DNA of 64,000 nt from Chlorokybus atmophyticus (GCA_009103225.1 RHPI01003488.1:223427-287426), one strand, 5' to 3'. Positions 34,585-46,039 are shown, numbered from the stretch's first letter. Made by a program: numbers and translations. Notes: generated by a model not told the origin, from the letters alone.

Positions 34585-36038
34585 GCAGGGGCTGGTTTGT
34601 GACATGGGCGAAAGTACATGACAATACCATCAATGCGAGATCTTGTCCAAATGTTGTGGCTTATATCACATGGGAACCAGAGGTACATACTCGTCATGCA
34701 AGTATAGATGCACACTTTGTGCTCCTTTCCACAATCCCTTAGCTTAAATGTCTTTTAACAACACACCTGTGCGTAGCGCATGCTGCGCACCACCTCGTTG
34801 GAATGAGTGCAATCCCAGGTAAGGGCAATGGATGCCACATTGTTGGCAGTGCTTTACAGATGCGTGATATACGCATATCAACGCTAATACTGCACTCCTC
34901 CTAGTGTTTGTATTGCGGGCTAGAAAACAAATTTGGGGCCTTTTGGTTTATGCTGAAGGGGCTCTCATGTACATGGCTCAAGTACAGCTCCAGCACTCTG
35001 CAGAATTTCACACTCAAGTCGCTCCTGCAAACTTTGATAGATGGTACCCGCCCTGTAATATAGTTCTTGAGATGGGTGGCTCGTGTACCGACGTACGTGC
35101 CGTCCATTAGTATATGTCTTATTTCTATGTGGGCATCTTCACTGCCTCTTTGCCATGTGCACCATAAGTACGTGCACAATGTGTAGTCACGCTAGACAAT
35201 TACGCTTTTGTAAGTGGCCCGCATTGGTCTATTACTCTGCACTTGCGGCTAAAGTAGCATACCAGTATGTTCTCGTTGGCATGAGTCAAAGGTATGGCAC
35301 GCACGAGCTGCTCATTAGCTCGAGCGGTCATCTTGACATCGCTAGCGCAATACTCACGCACATCCACAGACTCGCAAGAATTGCCTGCGGGATGACTTGT
35401 GCTCCACGGGCCCACTCCATTATACCACTTGAAACCAGCGCTTCCAAGCATAATGATCACCTTCAGGGTGCTACTGGATATTATAAGTGTGCACCACTCT
35501 GGTCCTTGCGCCGGCTTTTGTGTTGTGCACGTCGCTCAAATGCCCGGTTAAGTAGGTCGCCACCATGGTCGAAGTGACATCTGCCACGGCAACAATTAAT
35601 ACTTGCAAGTTGCCCATGAACTCCTGCCACACAAGCTCCCGCCAAGCGCGAGTACTCTCATGAGTGGCTGCAGCACTAATGCGCTCCACATCGGCCAAGG
35701 CGAGTATGGACCATTGCTGCATGTTGCGCTGCAGTAAACTCCTATTGCCGACGTGCAATGGCCGTGTGCATTGGGTCTCCATATCAGCTTGAAGGGACCA
35801 AGTGAAGTCCATACCTGCGCATGTGACCTGAGTAGAACAGATGGTGTGAAGTCCATACCTGCGCATGTGACTTGAGTAGAACAGATAGTGGACGCAATTG
35901 CTCATGTAAACTATTATGCCTTATCTCGACGGATAGCTTTTGGGCATGTATAGAAATCTATACATTTGATTGTTCTCGTCTAGCAGTGTTGTCTACTACC
36001 TTATGTTGAGAGGGAGGGTAGCAGTCAATATAGCACAT
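34585..36038 (-). pseudogene. Possible PAT-3 tyrosine recombinase on the opposite strand
   Basis: Between RNase H and B1 there is room for a recombinase. The only protein-like frame is on the minus strand, 35905-35471: RAWRELVWQEFMGNLQVL and MVATYLTGHLSDVHNTKAG resemble the helical N-terminal domain of tyrosine recombinases. The catalytic HxxR and Tyr were not found. An inverted recombinase gene has been described for kangaroo of Volvox. A 44-bp tandem duplication lies at 35802-35889. Confidence 0.25.
35802..35889. repeat. 44-bp tandem duplication
   Basis: Units 35802-35845 and 35846-35889 differ at two positions (gtgaagtccatacctgcgca start). Confidence 0.85.
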
Positions 36039-36440
36039 GATTGCTAAACCTGTTACAACTCTTACCACTGAAGAGGACATGTCATAGTACATGCCCGACT
36101 TTGCACACTATTGCAGATTATACTTAGCAACCATTTCGATTTACATCTTGCATCATGTAAGAGCTCATACATTAGCCAATACACGCCTGCCGACGTCACT
36201 GGCTGACAGGGCATAACACCAGCAATAAGTGAATTTGCCATTGCAAAGGATGTAGGCCGGCGTTGAATGCACCCTCAGCCTGCACCCTCTGCCAATATTA
36301 CAGCCTCGAGCGCGCCCTTGGTAGCTGCAGCATAACTTGCAGGGTGCCGGCGCTATAAGCTTGCACGCCGTAGTAGTTGTTGGTGTCGTGCTTGATCAGA
36401 GCAGCAGCAATAGCGGCGGTGCTGAGCTTGTTGTTGACCC
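36039..36440 (+). repeat. Split repeats B1 + A2 of PAT-3
   Basis: B1 (36039-36172) matches B2 at 36758-36912 (gattgctaaacctgttacaa, catgcccgactttgcacac, gagctcat). It runs directly into A2 (36173-36440), which matches the element start at 27541-27840. Confidence 0.62.
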
Positions 36441-36757
36441 TCTTGCCACACTCTAACTTACGATATGCGTAATACATCAATCGCGCGATTGCATATAAGT
36501 GTTATGTTGTCTCAATTGCACAACTGCATATGATCGTTACCGTCTGGTTGCACTTAGGTAGCAATCGCACGGCTACATAGTATATGTTTTTACAATTGTC
36601 TCGACCACATGATATATTTCATTGTAAGGTTACGCGTAACACCCTATGGTATGAGTATTTGAATATTGTTTTCTTCCTTTCGATACGAATGAAGGGCGTA
36701 TCGAAATCGTACGAAGGGCGTATCGAAATCGTGAAAATTGTGAATACAAGTATAGGC

Positions 36758-36912
36758 GATTGCTAAACCTGTTACAACTCCTACCATTGAAGAGGACAAA
36801 TCTTAGTGTCTTAATACATGCCCGACTTTGCACACTAGTGTAAGATTGTAGTTAGCAACCATTTACAACTTACATATAAGTACATACTTGCATCGCGTGA
36901 GAGCTCATGCAC
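36758..36912 (+). repeat. Split repeat B2 of PAT-3
   Basis: Direct repeat of 36039-36172 about 720 bp further on. Marks the likely 3' end. Just before it (36689-36735) a 22-bp unit (gaagggcgtatcgaaatcgt) is repeated in tandem. Confidence 0.65.
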
Positions 36913-38146
36913 TAATTGTGACATGAAGCATGGTCCGTAGGTACGGTTCTCTATTAGACTTGAAACAAAGAGAATATCCTTGTTGATGTTATATTTTTGG
37001 AACGAGAGATTACATCGCCAATAGCATGATCGTACAACTACACAAAAAGCGATAAAAGTAATGTATGTATAGTTACATAAAAATATATAACATTATTGAC
37101 TACATCCGCATGTGATTGCGCGGCTTAGAGGTAAGCAGCAACAGCCCTTATTTAAGATATACATATTTAGTCTTTTTTTAAAAGGTCAATAGTATATTAT
37201 AATTTGTAGCACCACCCCTCTTTAATGAATTTGAAAGCTATTAGATAAGTGTGGTCATTATGAGAGAAGACTATATGGACAATGGCATGATGCGCGCCTA
37301 TTAAGGTGCCCTTAATAAAATCGTTTACACCATGTGGTTTGTTAATTGCTCGGTTGCAGTCGGATTGGCAAAAGGATATGATCGGCGGTGTTAAAAATTC
37401 AGGTATTTTATAGTCGAATCAATTGTTTTACCAATGCATAGCAGACTCTATCAAGTTGTTTTACCAATGTATTGCATATTATACCACTGCCACAAGGCTG
37501 CTCTTTGAGTGGCTAGTGTGCTCAACAATTTTGTTCTTTGTGTTGCCCAATAGGCTACATTACAGGCATTTGCCCAGCGGCATAACTGTGAAGATTATAA
37601 TTTGGAATGTCATGAAGCGTCTTGGGCAAGTGTAGTCCCCGACAGATCTACATATAGCTTTATCATATGGAGGAACCCTGTGCACTCGGCCTTGCACTCA
37701 CTCCTTTGCGTGGACTGGCCACTCATTAATGTGACACGATGTGCGTGGTTACCGTCATGCGGTAACACTTAGGGTCATGCCTCGAATGGCCGTGGCCATG
37801 TAACCACTGGTCGATGGGCCACGTGGGTCAATGGCCCGCTAGCAGCTGGGCTCAAATACTTCCAATTAATGCATTGCATCAACAGCTAGCCATATGTTGT
37901 GGTGGCTAGCTTGCATTTGCATTGATAACCCCAATGTTTCCTTACATCCCCAACATTGCTTGCAGCTTTGGACAAAACAAGCTGCGCGTGCACCATGTGG
38001 AGCATGTGAAGGCCGAGCAATTGCAACCTACACATATGCTGCATGCCATTTGCAAGTGCCCTAAAAGATGTCATGCGGCATCTGTAGCTGCGCTGATATC
38101 CCAATGACTTATATAGCTTCGAATTAAAGGTTTGCGTGCAGCATGA
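36913..38146. other. Gene-free, AT-rich stretch
   Basis: No recognisable protein. AT-rich to about 37450; short palindromes near 37760 (gttaccg/cggtaac) and 37820. Confidence 0.55.
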
Positions 38147-38807
38147 TGTGACGATACCACTGCTTACTTGCTGTTCGTGGCTTGGTAAGTCAATGCACAA
38201 TCATTGAGAACTTGCAAATGGAAGTCCCACATGCTACACCGGTGGAGCATTTCGTATGGGAAGTCGCAGCAGCGCTGTAAGGGAAGAGAGGACAATTACT
38301 CAGCTCTAGGCACACCCACGCCTAATATATGCACACTCACACACGCCACACCACACACCACAAGGGATGAGGGGGAAAGCCCCTTCAACTGCTACTAGCC
38401 AGGCACTCCACACATACGTGGGCCTCAAGTGGTGAACACACTTTAATGTTTTTACAAACACTGATCCCATCCCTACTCAAAAACGCAACTTAGCCTCTAT
38501 ACCACATGCTACTCTCCCGACCTTGCACTCAGGATGTTCAAGGCCACCTAGGCCTTGTCACTATGCGCTGACCTTATTATAACATCAAGAGCAATAAACT
38601 CCACCTCGAGTATCAAACACCTTAGATTCTTATAAGAGTAATAATCCTACCTCACAATTACAAACTCATGCTCTTTAAGTACATATGTGCTTGCGGACTG
38701 CCCATCGGCACCATTTGCCTTGCGACTGTCACACCTATGGCAAATTGCACTGCCACAGCACAGATCCTCTTGTTTGCCAACTTGGCTCACTAATTTAAAT
38801 CTGCCAC
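38147..38807 (-). repeat. Old gypsy LTR, left part
   Basis: Begins TGTGACGATA and follows the old LTR at 4310-4960 (cttacttgct, gaagtcgcagcag, agggggaaagccccttc). Interrupted by TR-GAG copy d and resumes at 41099. Confidence 0.6.
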
Positions 38808-39174
38808 TGTTGAGAACTAGTGATGCGCCTAGTGTGTGTGTATTTGCCTCTTACATATAAGTATGCACACACCACGAACAAGTGCAGCAAGCACGCCAGT
38901 CATAGAGGCAATGTGCGACCCACTGTGTTAAGCAATATACAGTGTCTTATATACTATGCTACTAAGCACTAGTCAACTCTAGTCAATTCTGGTCAAAGTC
39001 AGCACTAGTCAACACTAGTCAACGGTCAAAGTCAAAGTTGATTATGGTTGACCATAACTGCCGTAACTCCCGTAACTCTCATAACTCCCGTAACTACAAA
39101 GGTTAAGCTGATTGTACCAATTACATGTAGGCGCCGCCTATACATGTACTTTCAACAAGCTATAACATTTAACA
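38808..39174 (-). repeat. TR-GAG copy d 3' LTR
   Basis: 367 bp. Contains eight GTCAA/TTGAC cores between about 38980 and 39050, GTTACGG-type 9-mers, the conserved near-palindrome at 39122-39148 and a TATA-like tatataagac (minus) near 38950. Confidence 0.85.
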
Positions 39175-39789
39175 CTCCCACGCGAGCAGCTTGACCTTGA
39201 ACTCCAAGTTCTTCTCGCAAGCTTACCCACATTAACTTGCTTTTTTAACACTCCCACGGATGTGTTGCTGCCACGGACTTGATGCTTGTCTCCATGACAC
39301 CATTCGTCTCCTCGTGCTGCCAGCATGATAACAATGTTCCAATACTCCTTGTTTCCTCTTCAAAGTATTCGCATCAGGTTCCACCACGCCACCCCTAACC
39401 TTGCTCAGGTGGTTTCGAAGACTCCCACAATGGCAAACTATGCTATAAACTACACCGAGTTCTCTACCTTAGCAATGCTGTACCAGAGTGTAGGCCGTGC
39501 AAGGGTTGATTAGACCCTTCTACTAAGGAAAGCACCCCTCCCATCTCCTGTTGGCTAGCTATACAACTCAGTACTTGCATGCCGATCAATTGAAGTGTTC
39601 TAACTAGTACCGCACACCTGTGTGCTACCAAAAACAACTCCATAGCAATGCAACCTCTAGTGTATGCAGCTCAACACCAGCAACTACTCATAGGCTAGCA
39701 GTAACTCTCATAGACCTTTATGTCTGCAACCTCCATCTACGCATGTCCTTCACGCATCCTTGCAGTGGGAGAGGACGGACGAACACCAT

Positions 39790-40605
39790 CTATTGCAACT
39801 TTTTAAGGTCCTCACCAATGCTCAAAAGCAATCGCCATCGAAGCGTGCTTCTCCTTGGTTGCCTCATCGTGGATCCTCTCCTGGCACTCGCGAATGAAGT
39901 GGCCCTGCATCTTGCAGTAGTGACACTCTTTGTCACGGGATGGCTTCCCACCACCTGCTTTACTCCTGCTTCGTGTGTGTTGAGAAGATAAGGCAGCAAG
40001 TGCAATAGGTACTCCACCATTCTCTATCTCCTGAACATCAACTTGCCTTCCACAGCTAGCAGCTTAAGCACTACATCAGCAAACTTCAAAACCACGTCTG
40101 AGGACTCCAACACAGTCACTAGCGTAGCAAAGCTCTTTCCTAAGCCAGCTAAGACTGCCCACATCACCTCCTCTTCCTTCACATTGTGGCCCGCTGCTGC
40201 TAGGTCTTGCCAAAGCTCCCTTGCACGCGAGATGTACTTTTGGATTGGCTCTTTGTGCTCCATCTTCAGAAGCGTCAGCTTGCGTCTCAGCTGCAACTTG
40301 CGCAAGTTGCTGTTAGCCTTGAAGAGGGTGTTGAACACCTCCCACGCCTCACGTCCAGTTTTGCAATCCACAATAAGAGGGAGATGGAAGTCTTTGACGT
40401 GCAAGCCTTTCGGCGCAAAAGCTAATTGTGAGTTCTCTGTTCAGGTACCAGCGTCACCTGTTCTTGGCCGCAATGCTGTGGAGCAGGTGGGTTCAACAAA
40501 ACTCCAGAGCTTCTTGCGGATCAGCACCAACTTCATCTTCAGCAACCATGAAGCGTAGTTGTGCAGATTAAGGGACTCAATGGGCATCATATCTGTGTCA
40601 ACCAT
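39790..40605 (-). pseudogene. TR-GAG copy d gag
   Basis: Starts at the ATG at 40605 (MVDTDMMPIESLNLHNYASW). A TGA replaces Trp in DAGT-stop-TENS (copy c has Trp). Open from 40404 to 40024: REAWEVFNTLFKANSN, MEHKEPIQKYISRARELW and EEEVMWAVLAGLGKSFATLV. After a shift comes the basic linker HTRSRSKAGGGKPSRDKE and the knuckle CHYCKMQGHFIREC. Copia-type gag (UBN2 plus CCHC). It could assemble particles if intact, but encodes no enzymes. Confidence 0.8.
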
Positions 40606-40727
40606 TGCTTGCTACACAATTGTACAACTCACCCTCTCCCCAAGAACACTCTATTAGTAGGTGCCTATGCTGAACACTTTGTCTCACTAGCACAAGCGAT
40701 CGCACAAGCAAGTGTGGGCCCATAACA

Positions 40728-41098
40728 TGTTGAGAACTAGTGATGCGCCCAGTGTGTGTGTATTTGCCTCTTACATATAAGTATGCACACATTAAGGACA
40801 AGTGCAGCAAGCACGCCAGCTATAGAGGCAATGTGCGACCCACTATATTAAGCAGTAAGCAGTGTCTTATATTATGCTACCAAGCACTAGTCAACTCTAG
40901 TCAACTTTGGTTAAAGTCAACACTAGTCAACACTAGTCAAAGTCGACGGTCAAAGTTAAAGTTGATCATGGTTGAGTATAACTGCCAAAACTTCCGTAAC
41001 TCTCAAAACGCCCGTAACTATAAAGGTTAAGCTGATTATACCAACTATATGTAGGCGCCACCTATACATGTACTTTCAACAAGCTATAACATTCAACA
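40728..41098 (-). repeat. TR-GAG copy d 5' LTR
   Basis: 371 bp partner of 38808-39174, same layout. Confidence 0.85.
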
Positions 41099-41230
41099 TG
41101 CCCATTTGCTCACAAGGTCACTCGACCGTGTCTTTGATAACTTATGCACATTGCAAAGTTTAAGTATGCACACGTACACTCCACTCATTCTCCCTCACAT
41201 CAATGTTGTATAATTGCAAAGGGCGTGACA
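41099..41230 (-). repeat. Old gypsy LTR, right part
   Basis: Ends gcaaagggcgtgaca at 41230, as other gypsy LTRs in the window end. Nothing gypsy-like lies on either outer side, so this is probably a solo LTR or a fragment. Confidence 0.5.
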
Positions 41231-41982
41231 TCAAGTTACCATAAGCACATTGCGTACCGACGTCCATAAAGCAACCATTCATTTGCAATCTAAATTGCGT
41301 ACATGTATGGCGTACTGTTTGCTGCATGTCCCTCGTACATGAAAGCATAACTTAAACAATCTCATTTTGAGCATTGATCGAGCTACATACTCGTGCTCAC
41401 CCATTCCCACATGGGTTGAATCAAACACCACATTGTTCGGTCACCTAACAGATACACTTGCGCGCACGTGCGCGCACACATGTAGCACGTGCAGCAGTTT
41501 AGCAAATGCACATTTGTGACATACATATCAGCTTGTAAATTAGACCACACCTGGCATGCAAATGTGCATGCAGCTGATCCACCACTTGATGCAATCACCA
41601 TGACATAACACGCACGCACGCACACACGTGCAGCAAGTGCAGCAACAAGCAGCATATGCATATGCACACGATTACGGCACATATCAGGGTGTAAAACAGT
41701 CCGTAACTAGCTTAAAAGTGTACGTGCAACAAAGATATCATTATGACAGATGCATATGCATGCACACGCGCATATACACTCGCACACGCGCAGCAAGTGC
41801 GGCAGCAAGCAAAGGCATGTGCAAAGTCACGTACAAGCAACAAACGCACACTAATTTAGCATGAATCAGCATCACAAGCAACTCACACCGTGCATGCAAA
41901 CATCCGTGCACCTTAGGATAGCATCATAACAGAGGCATATATGCATGTCTATGGACAAGCAAGAGCTATTAGAGGGGCAAAG
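41231..41982. repeat. Gene-free stretch with a degenerate minisatellite
   Basis: From about 41460 to 41950 three diverged units of about 145-190 bp, marked by acacgtgcagcaagtgcagc, a tatcag.gtgtaaa block and a tgcatgcaa/gtgcatgc block. The same words occur in the leaders of Gypsy-1 (11137-11345) and the older relic (4038-4265), so this may be an expanded gypsy leader. Confidence 0.45.
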
Positions 41983-42044
41983 AACTCACACACAAGTTGT
42001 ATGCAACACACGGCTCATGCTGGGGGGTCGCTATGGGTCGATAG
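41983..42044 (-). repeat. Split repeat B2 (copy 2)
   Basis: 62 bp, matches 42482-42543 and both B repeats of copy 1. Confidence 0.83.
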
Positions 42045-42275
42045 CATGGTGGCTGTGCCCAGCACCCAAGTGCATTACAATATAAATGTATAAGTGTATG
42101 GATACAGGCGGATGTATGCACAAGTCTGCACTAGGGTGCTAGGCTACAACTATGGGAACTACTTCTTCACGTCAAGTGCGAAAGTCACGCGCTTCTTCGG
42201 TCTTCGACTTGGTGACGGCGCCATCGCCGCTAACATAGAGGTTGAAGCTTGAAAAGCCTGTACACGTGCAAAGTG

Positions 42276-42543
42276 AACCACACTTGCCACCCACGCCAAG
42301 GATGGCACCGCCGTGCTAGGGTTTCAAGGGACTGCATAAGGGTCTTGAGACTCACAACTCACGCCTAGTGAGTGCTTGTGCCCCCAAGTGCCCAAGGCAT
42401 TAGGGGCACAATAGTCTCATAACTCATTAAAGAGTTCTTGAGTTCATGAGTACGCATTTCATGCGCTTTATAAACTCATATAACTCACACACGAGTTATA
42501 TGCGACACACAGCTCATGCTTGGGGGTCGCTATGGGTCAATAG
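42276..42543 (-). repeat. Split repeats A2 + B1 (copy 2)
   Basis: A2 (42276-42481) repeats 47033-47237 and abuts B1 (42482-42543). Confidence 0.83.
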
Positions 42544-43600
42544 ATGGATAAAAACAGTAAGAGCATGTACCACCCAAGCCGAGGCTGCGCATTAATGTGT
42601 GCAACTCGGGCGACGCCGCGCGCACATAGCCCTCAGCTGCAGTGGAAGACTTCCAGCGCCCAAATTGCTGCCACAGGTGCTTAGGCAACCTTCACGGCTT
42701 GGGTCGCAGCTCCCGAATGGGCAGAGTGTGTGCCAATACGCGTGGGGTCCTCCCCTGCCGCCATAATGGCTGCCTTCTCCCAACTCAAAATGGTGCCATA
42801 TGGCATTATGGTGTTGCGTATAATGCACGTTCCCCCCACTCATATGATGGAGCGCAGCAACTTGCCCGGACCCGCGTGCCGATATCCCGAGGCGAATGAC
42901 TTTTTGGTGTGCATTACAGGATATAAATCACCACCCATTGCACCTATATGCACTGTGGCGCCCACATTGTGTTTTCGTTTTGCTGCGTGGGATGACGAGA
43001 TCCATGCGGCCTGGGCAAAAAACAATGTCCTGGGCGTTGACCTCCGCCACGTTGGAATGTTGAATTATACCCACAAACCGCAGAACTACCGCCACCACTT
43101 GGAAACTGGCCATTAAGCCCCACCCGTTGCGAGCAAAGTGTGAGACCATGGCTAGCAGGAGCTCAGGCGTATATGCATCCTTCTTTTGCGTGTTAAATGG
43201 TAGCAGCCTGGCAGCGGTCTCACGCACCACCGCAACGCGTGCATGCGCAGTGGGAGAGGTCTGGCCTGCCATGGTATGCGCAGCATGTATTATCGAAGAG
43301 GCATGTTTCACAGGTGCCGGGGTGGTGGACTCCACTAACATCTTGAAAAAGAGCCACTGCGCCAGAGTCTGCGGGTAGGGCAGCCCAACCACAAGGCGTA
43401 CAGATCTCTACAAAGCGGCGCTAGTGGCTCTCATGGCCGCGTAGGGTGCTAGTAGCATGTAACGCCGCTGCCACTGCCGGGTAAAAGGTGCGCAGGCGCT
43501 CAATCTCATAGTCTTCGGGGATGTTGGGCATGAGCGACTGCAGGCTACGCTCGATAGCAGCTGCACATAGCATGTGTCAATGGTCAGGACGCGAAGTCAA
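42544..43600 (-). pseudogene. DIRS-like tyrosine recombinase (copy 2)
   Basis: Open 43392-42928 (HARVAVVRETAARLLPFN, AVVLRFVGIIQHSNVAEVN, MDLVIPRSKT). The motif around the first Arg has changed from MRYSDL to IQHSNV. After a shift the HxxR motif reads GTHSAHSGAAT, with Arg replaced by His, so the enzyme is dead. N-terminal sequence extends to about 43580. Confidence 0.8.
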
Positions 43601-43699
43601 ATTGCAATGCCCATATGCGACCATTGGGTAAGCCCCCCTAAAGTTCCGCAACTTGAGGGCTAGGCCATAAGCAGGCTGGGCCTTTGGGTAGGCTCACAA

Positions 43700-44550
43700 C
43701 ATCTGTAACAATTGGTGCCCACACCTAACTAGGGCAGAGTACGGGCCACCAAGTTTGAGTTGTCCACTCAGGTACAATAAGGGAAATTCGAACCTTGCAT
43801 TCGCAAGCATGGCACGAAACAGTGCCAACACGGTGTGGTGGGGGATGGCACCTGTTGTTGCAATCACTCCAGTCACAATGCAAAGCATTGCCGGACGAGC
43901 CCGGACATGGCAACACTGAGTTAAAGGCCACACACAGAATGTCGGCATCCGTAGCGGTGCGGTCTACATGAAAAGGGCCTCACTTGCGGGCAAGCAAGCG
44001 GACCCAGGGGTTTGCAAGGTCCAACCGTTCCAATCCGGTGCTTTGAAGAGCGTGTCCGCCTCCTCATTGAGCTCGCATGGTAACCACTCCACATGCAAGC
44101 GGATGCAATGACGGTGGCAATGTAAGACACTACGGCATGCCACTTGCTGCAAGAGCATGGCCTCACTGCCCCGTTTACGCAGAATGTAGTACACATTGCG
44201 GGCATTGCCATAGCACAGCACCGTGCATGCATGTAGCTCTTTCTCGACAGTGAGCAAGGCACGCTCAAGTCCCAGTAACTCGCGGTATGCCGCGGTATGA
44301 AGTCAAGCACTCATCCGGTGTAAATGTGCCCTTCGCCACGGGGGTAGCTGTGCCATGGCGCACTAGTCCCCAACCAGTGCCGCTAGCATCCACAAATTGC
44401 ACTATGTCCGGCTGCGCAGTAGGCCAATTGGGTGCTTAGTTAAGCTGCTCAAAGTGGTCTCTCAGCCACATTACCTTCGCAATCTCAGGTTGGCGTAGCA
44501 CCATGTGAGAGCTCCTTGAGCGGCAGGTCTGAATCGAATGGCGTGTTTGC
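43700..44550 (-). pseudogene. DIRS-like RNase H region (copy 2)
   Basis: FVDASGTGWGL near 44385-44400 keeps the first Asp that copy 1 has lost. The frame breaks, then LTVEKELHACTVLCYG and VEWLPCELNEEADTLFK follow (44257-44020). C-terminal block with VLPCPGSSGNA and TTQTWWPVL at about 43930-43735. Confidence 0.75.
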
Positions 44551-44556
44551 CAAGTT

Positions 44557-45600
44557 ATGAGCTTTACGGCAGGACCCTACACCAAGAACATGGATTGTAG
44601 CTTGCCACAGATGCGGGCCAGCAACTTCACTGGCATATGGCGCCTCTCACCAAATGCGCATTGCAAGTCTCTGAGCAACCCATCGCGCTTTATGCCAGGG
44701 ACACGAACAGTACCAGTGCGTGTATCCCACACAAAGCGAAGGAAGATGATAACTCTGCTCAGCACAATCGGCGCCTTTGTGTTGATCACTAGCCCGCACC
44801 ATGCTGCATCTGCTTGCACAAAGGACAGGGTGGAGGCATGCTCTGCCTTGGAGCCAGCAGCAAATAGGAAGTCGACAATGTATGGCAATACGCGAATGCC
44901 TTGCACACGCCAGCGTCGCACCAACTGCTTCATAACCTTTGTGAACACGAAGCAAGCCGTGCTCAACCCAAATGGCAACGAGCAAAAGTTGTACATGTTG
45001 CCCGCAAATGAGAACCCCAAGTAGCCCTAAAAGGCGGGGTGAATGTCCACATGATGGTATTCAGACTTTAAGTCCGTGGAGAACAACCAATCCTCGGGTT
45101 GTAGCAAGTCTGTGATGCTGCGCACATCTGCATACTTGAATGGGGTGTTCACCAAGTAGGAGTTGACATAGCGCAAGTCCATAATGATGGCGCAACTTGC
45201 GGCCATCATTTACCACATTGAGTGGGCTCACTACGAGGGGGGGTGTAAGACACTCTTGTGTAGCCCCATTATGCACCGAGTTTGCAATGGCCGCTGCAGT
45301 AAAAACCGAAAACTCATGCACACCCTTAAGATTGGAGAATGCCCATTCAGGTGGTAGATCTTGAGCCCACGGCAGCTTGTACCCGTACTCCACCCATGAC
45401 AGGATTATAGTAGACTCATAGAATTTCACGCCATGCGGGCAAGGCATCCCGTAAGCGGTGCCTTATATATGGACTTGCCACAACCAAGTTGCTAGGTGCT
45501 TGTGCAAGCTCATGATGCTTCATCCAATCTTCCACGAGCTCTGACTTCATTGCAATGTAGTCAAGTGCCACAGTGTACACTGCCTCTGTTTCTACCTCCC
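44557..45600 (-). pseudogene. DIRS-like reverse transcriptase (copy 2)
   Basis: Open 45020-44577: MGFSFAGNMYNFCSLPFGL, KQLVRRWRVQGIRVL, PYIVDFLF (YIDD box changed to YIVD), then KRDGLLRDLQCAFGERRHM and LLARICGKLQSMF. Upstream fragments 45209-45027 (MDLRYVNSYLVNTPFKYADV, FSTDLKSEYHH) and 45447-45240 (EWAFSNLKGVHEFSVF) are in other frames. The first catalytic Asp (FSTDL) is kept. Confidence 0.8.
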
Positions 45601-45940
45601 GTATGTGTCATAAGTGAGTGAATGCACTCTCATCTTGGACCAGTCATTACTTTTGCATACGATGTTCGATGGGGACGTTTAAGGTTTTGAAATGAAGCGC
45701 TTTGCAGCGCTCATACCAATAAGCGGCCAATAGGAAAGAAAATCGAAAAAGAAAGAAACTGTTTTCCAAGGACGGCCTCACACACAAGTTGCACCAAACA
45801 GAGTGCAACCATAGCAAACCGTGTTAAAATTTACGTTCTTTAGCTCTATGTGAGTGTCACTGCGTCACAAAAAGGCACCCAAAGTTTCATCCCATTCAAG
45901 AGTTGTGCGACACCTCAATCGAAGTTACAGGCAACGATTG
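45601..45940 (-). other. Gag-pol spacer of DIRS copy 2
   Basis: Non-coding, largely unlike the copy 1 spacer. Confidence 0.45.
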
Positions 45941-46039
45941 CACACAAGTGTACAGTTGCTATGCTATCACATGGTCACCACAGCTACAAAGCTGTTCTAT
46001 CGGCCCCCACGGTTAGCGGAGGTCTTACGGCAATTGGCA

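Larger units (their letters stand above)
27541..36912 (+). mobile_element. PAT-3: large decayed DIRS/PAT-like element
   Basis: Plus-strand RT and RNase H of DIRS type (32829-34580) are bounded by split direct repeats: A1 (27541-27840), B1 (36039-36172), A2 (36173-36440), spacer, B2 (36758-36912). The order A1-ORFs-B1-A2-B2 is the same as in copies 1 and 2, but the sequences are unrelated, so this is a separate family. A gag-like frame with a 48-bp intron follows A1, and TR-GAG copy c (1738 bp) is inserted between gag and RT. Many stops and shifts. The repeat order was worked out by eye alignment. Confidence 0.65.
38808..41098 (-). mobile_element. TR-GAG copy d (most complete)
   Basis: Minus strand: 5' LTR 40728-41098, primer site 40715-40726 (complement of GTTATGGGCCCA), gag 40605-39790 with zinc knuckle, a conserved non-coding 3' region, and 3' LTR 38808-39174. 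No pol. 2291 bp. Flanks gccac and tgccc do not give a clean target duplication. Confidence 0.87.

Noticed and set aside
41460-41950. CRISPR-like array
   Set aside because: Units are long (about 145-190 bp), diverged and lack a constant repeat with unique spacers. The region is eukaryotic.
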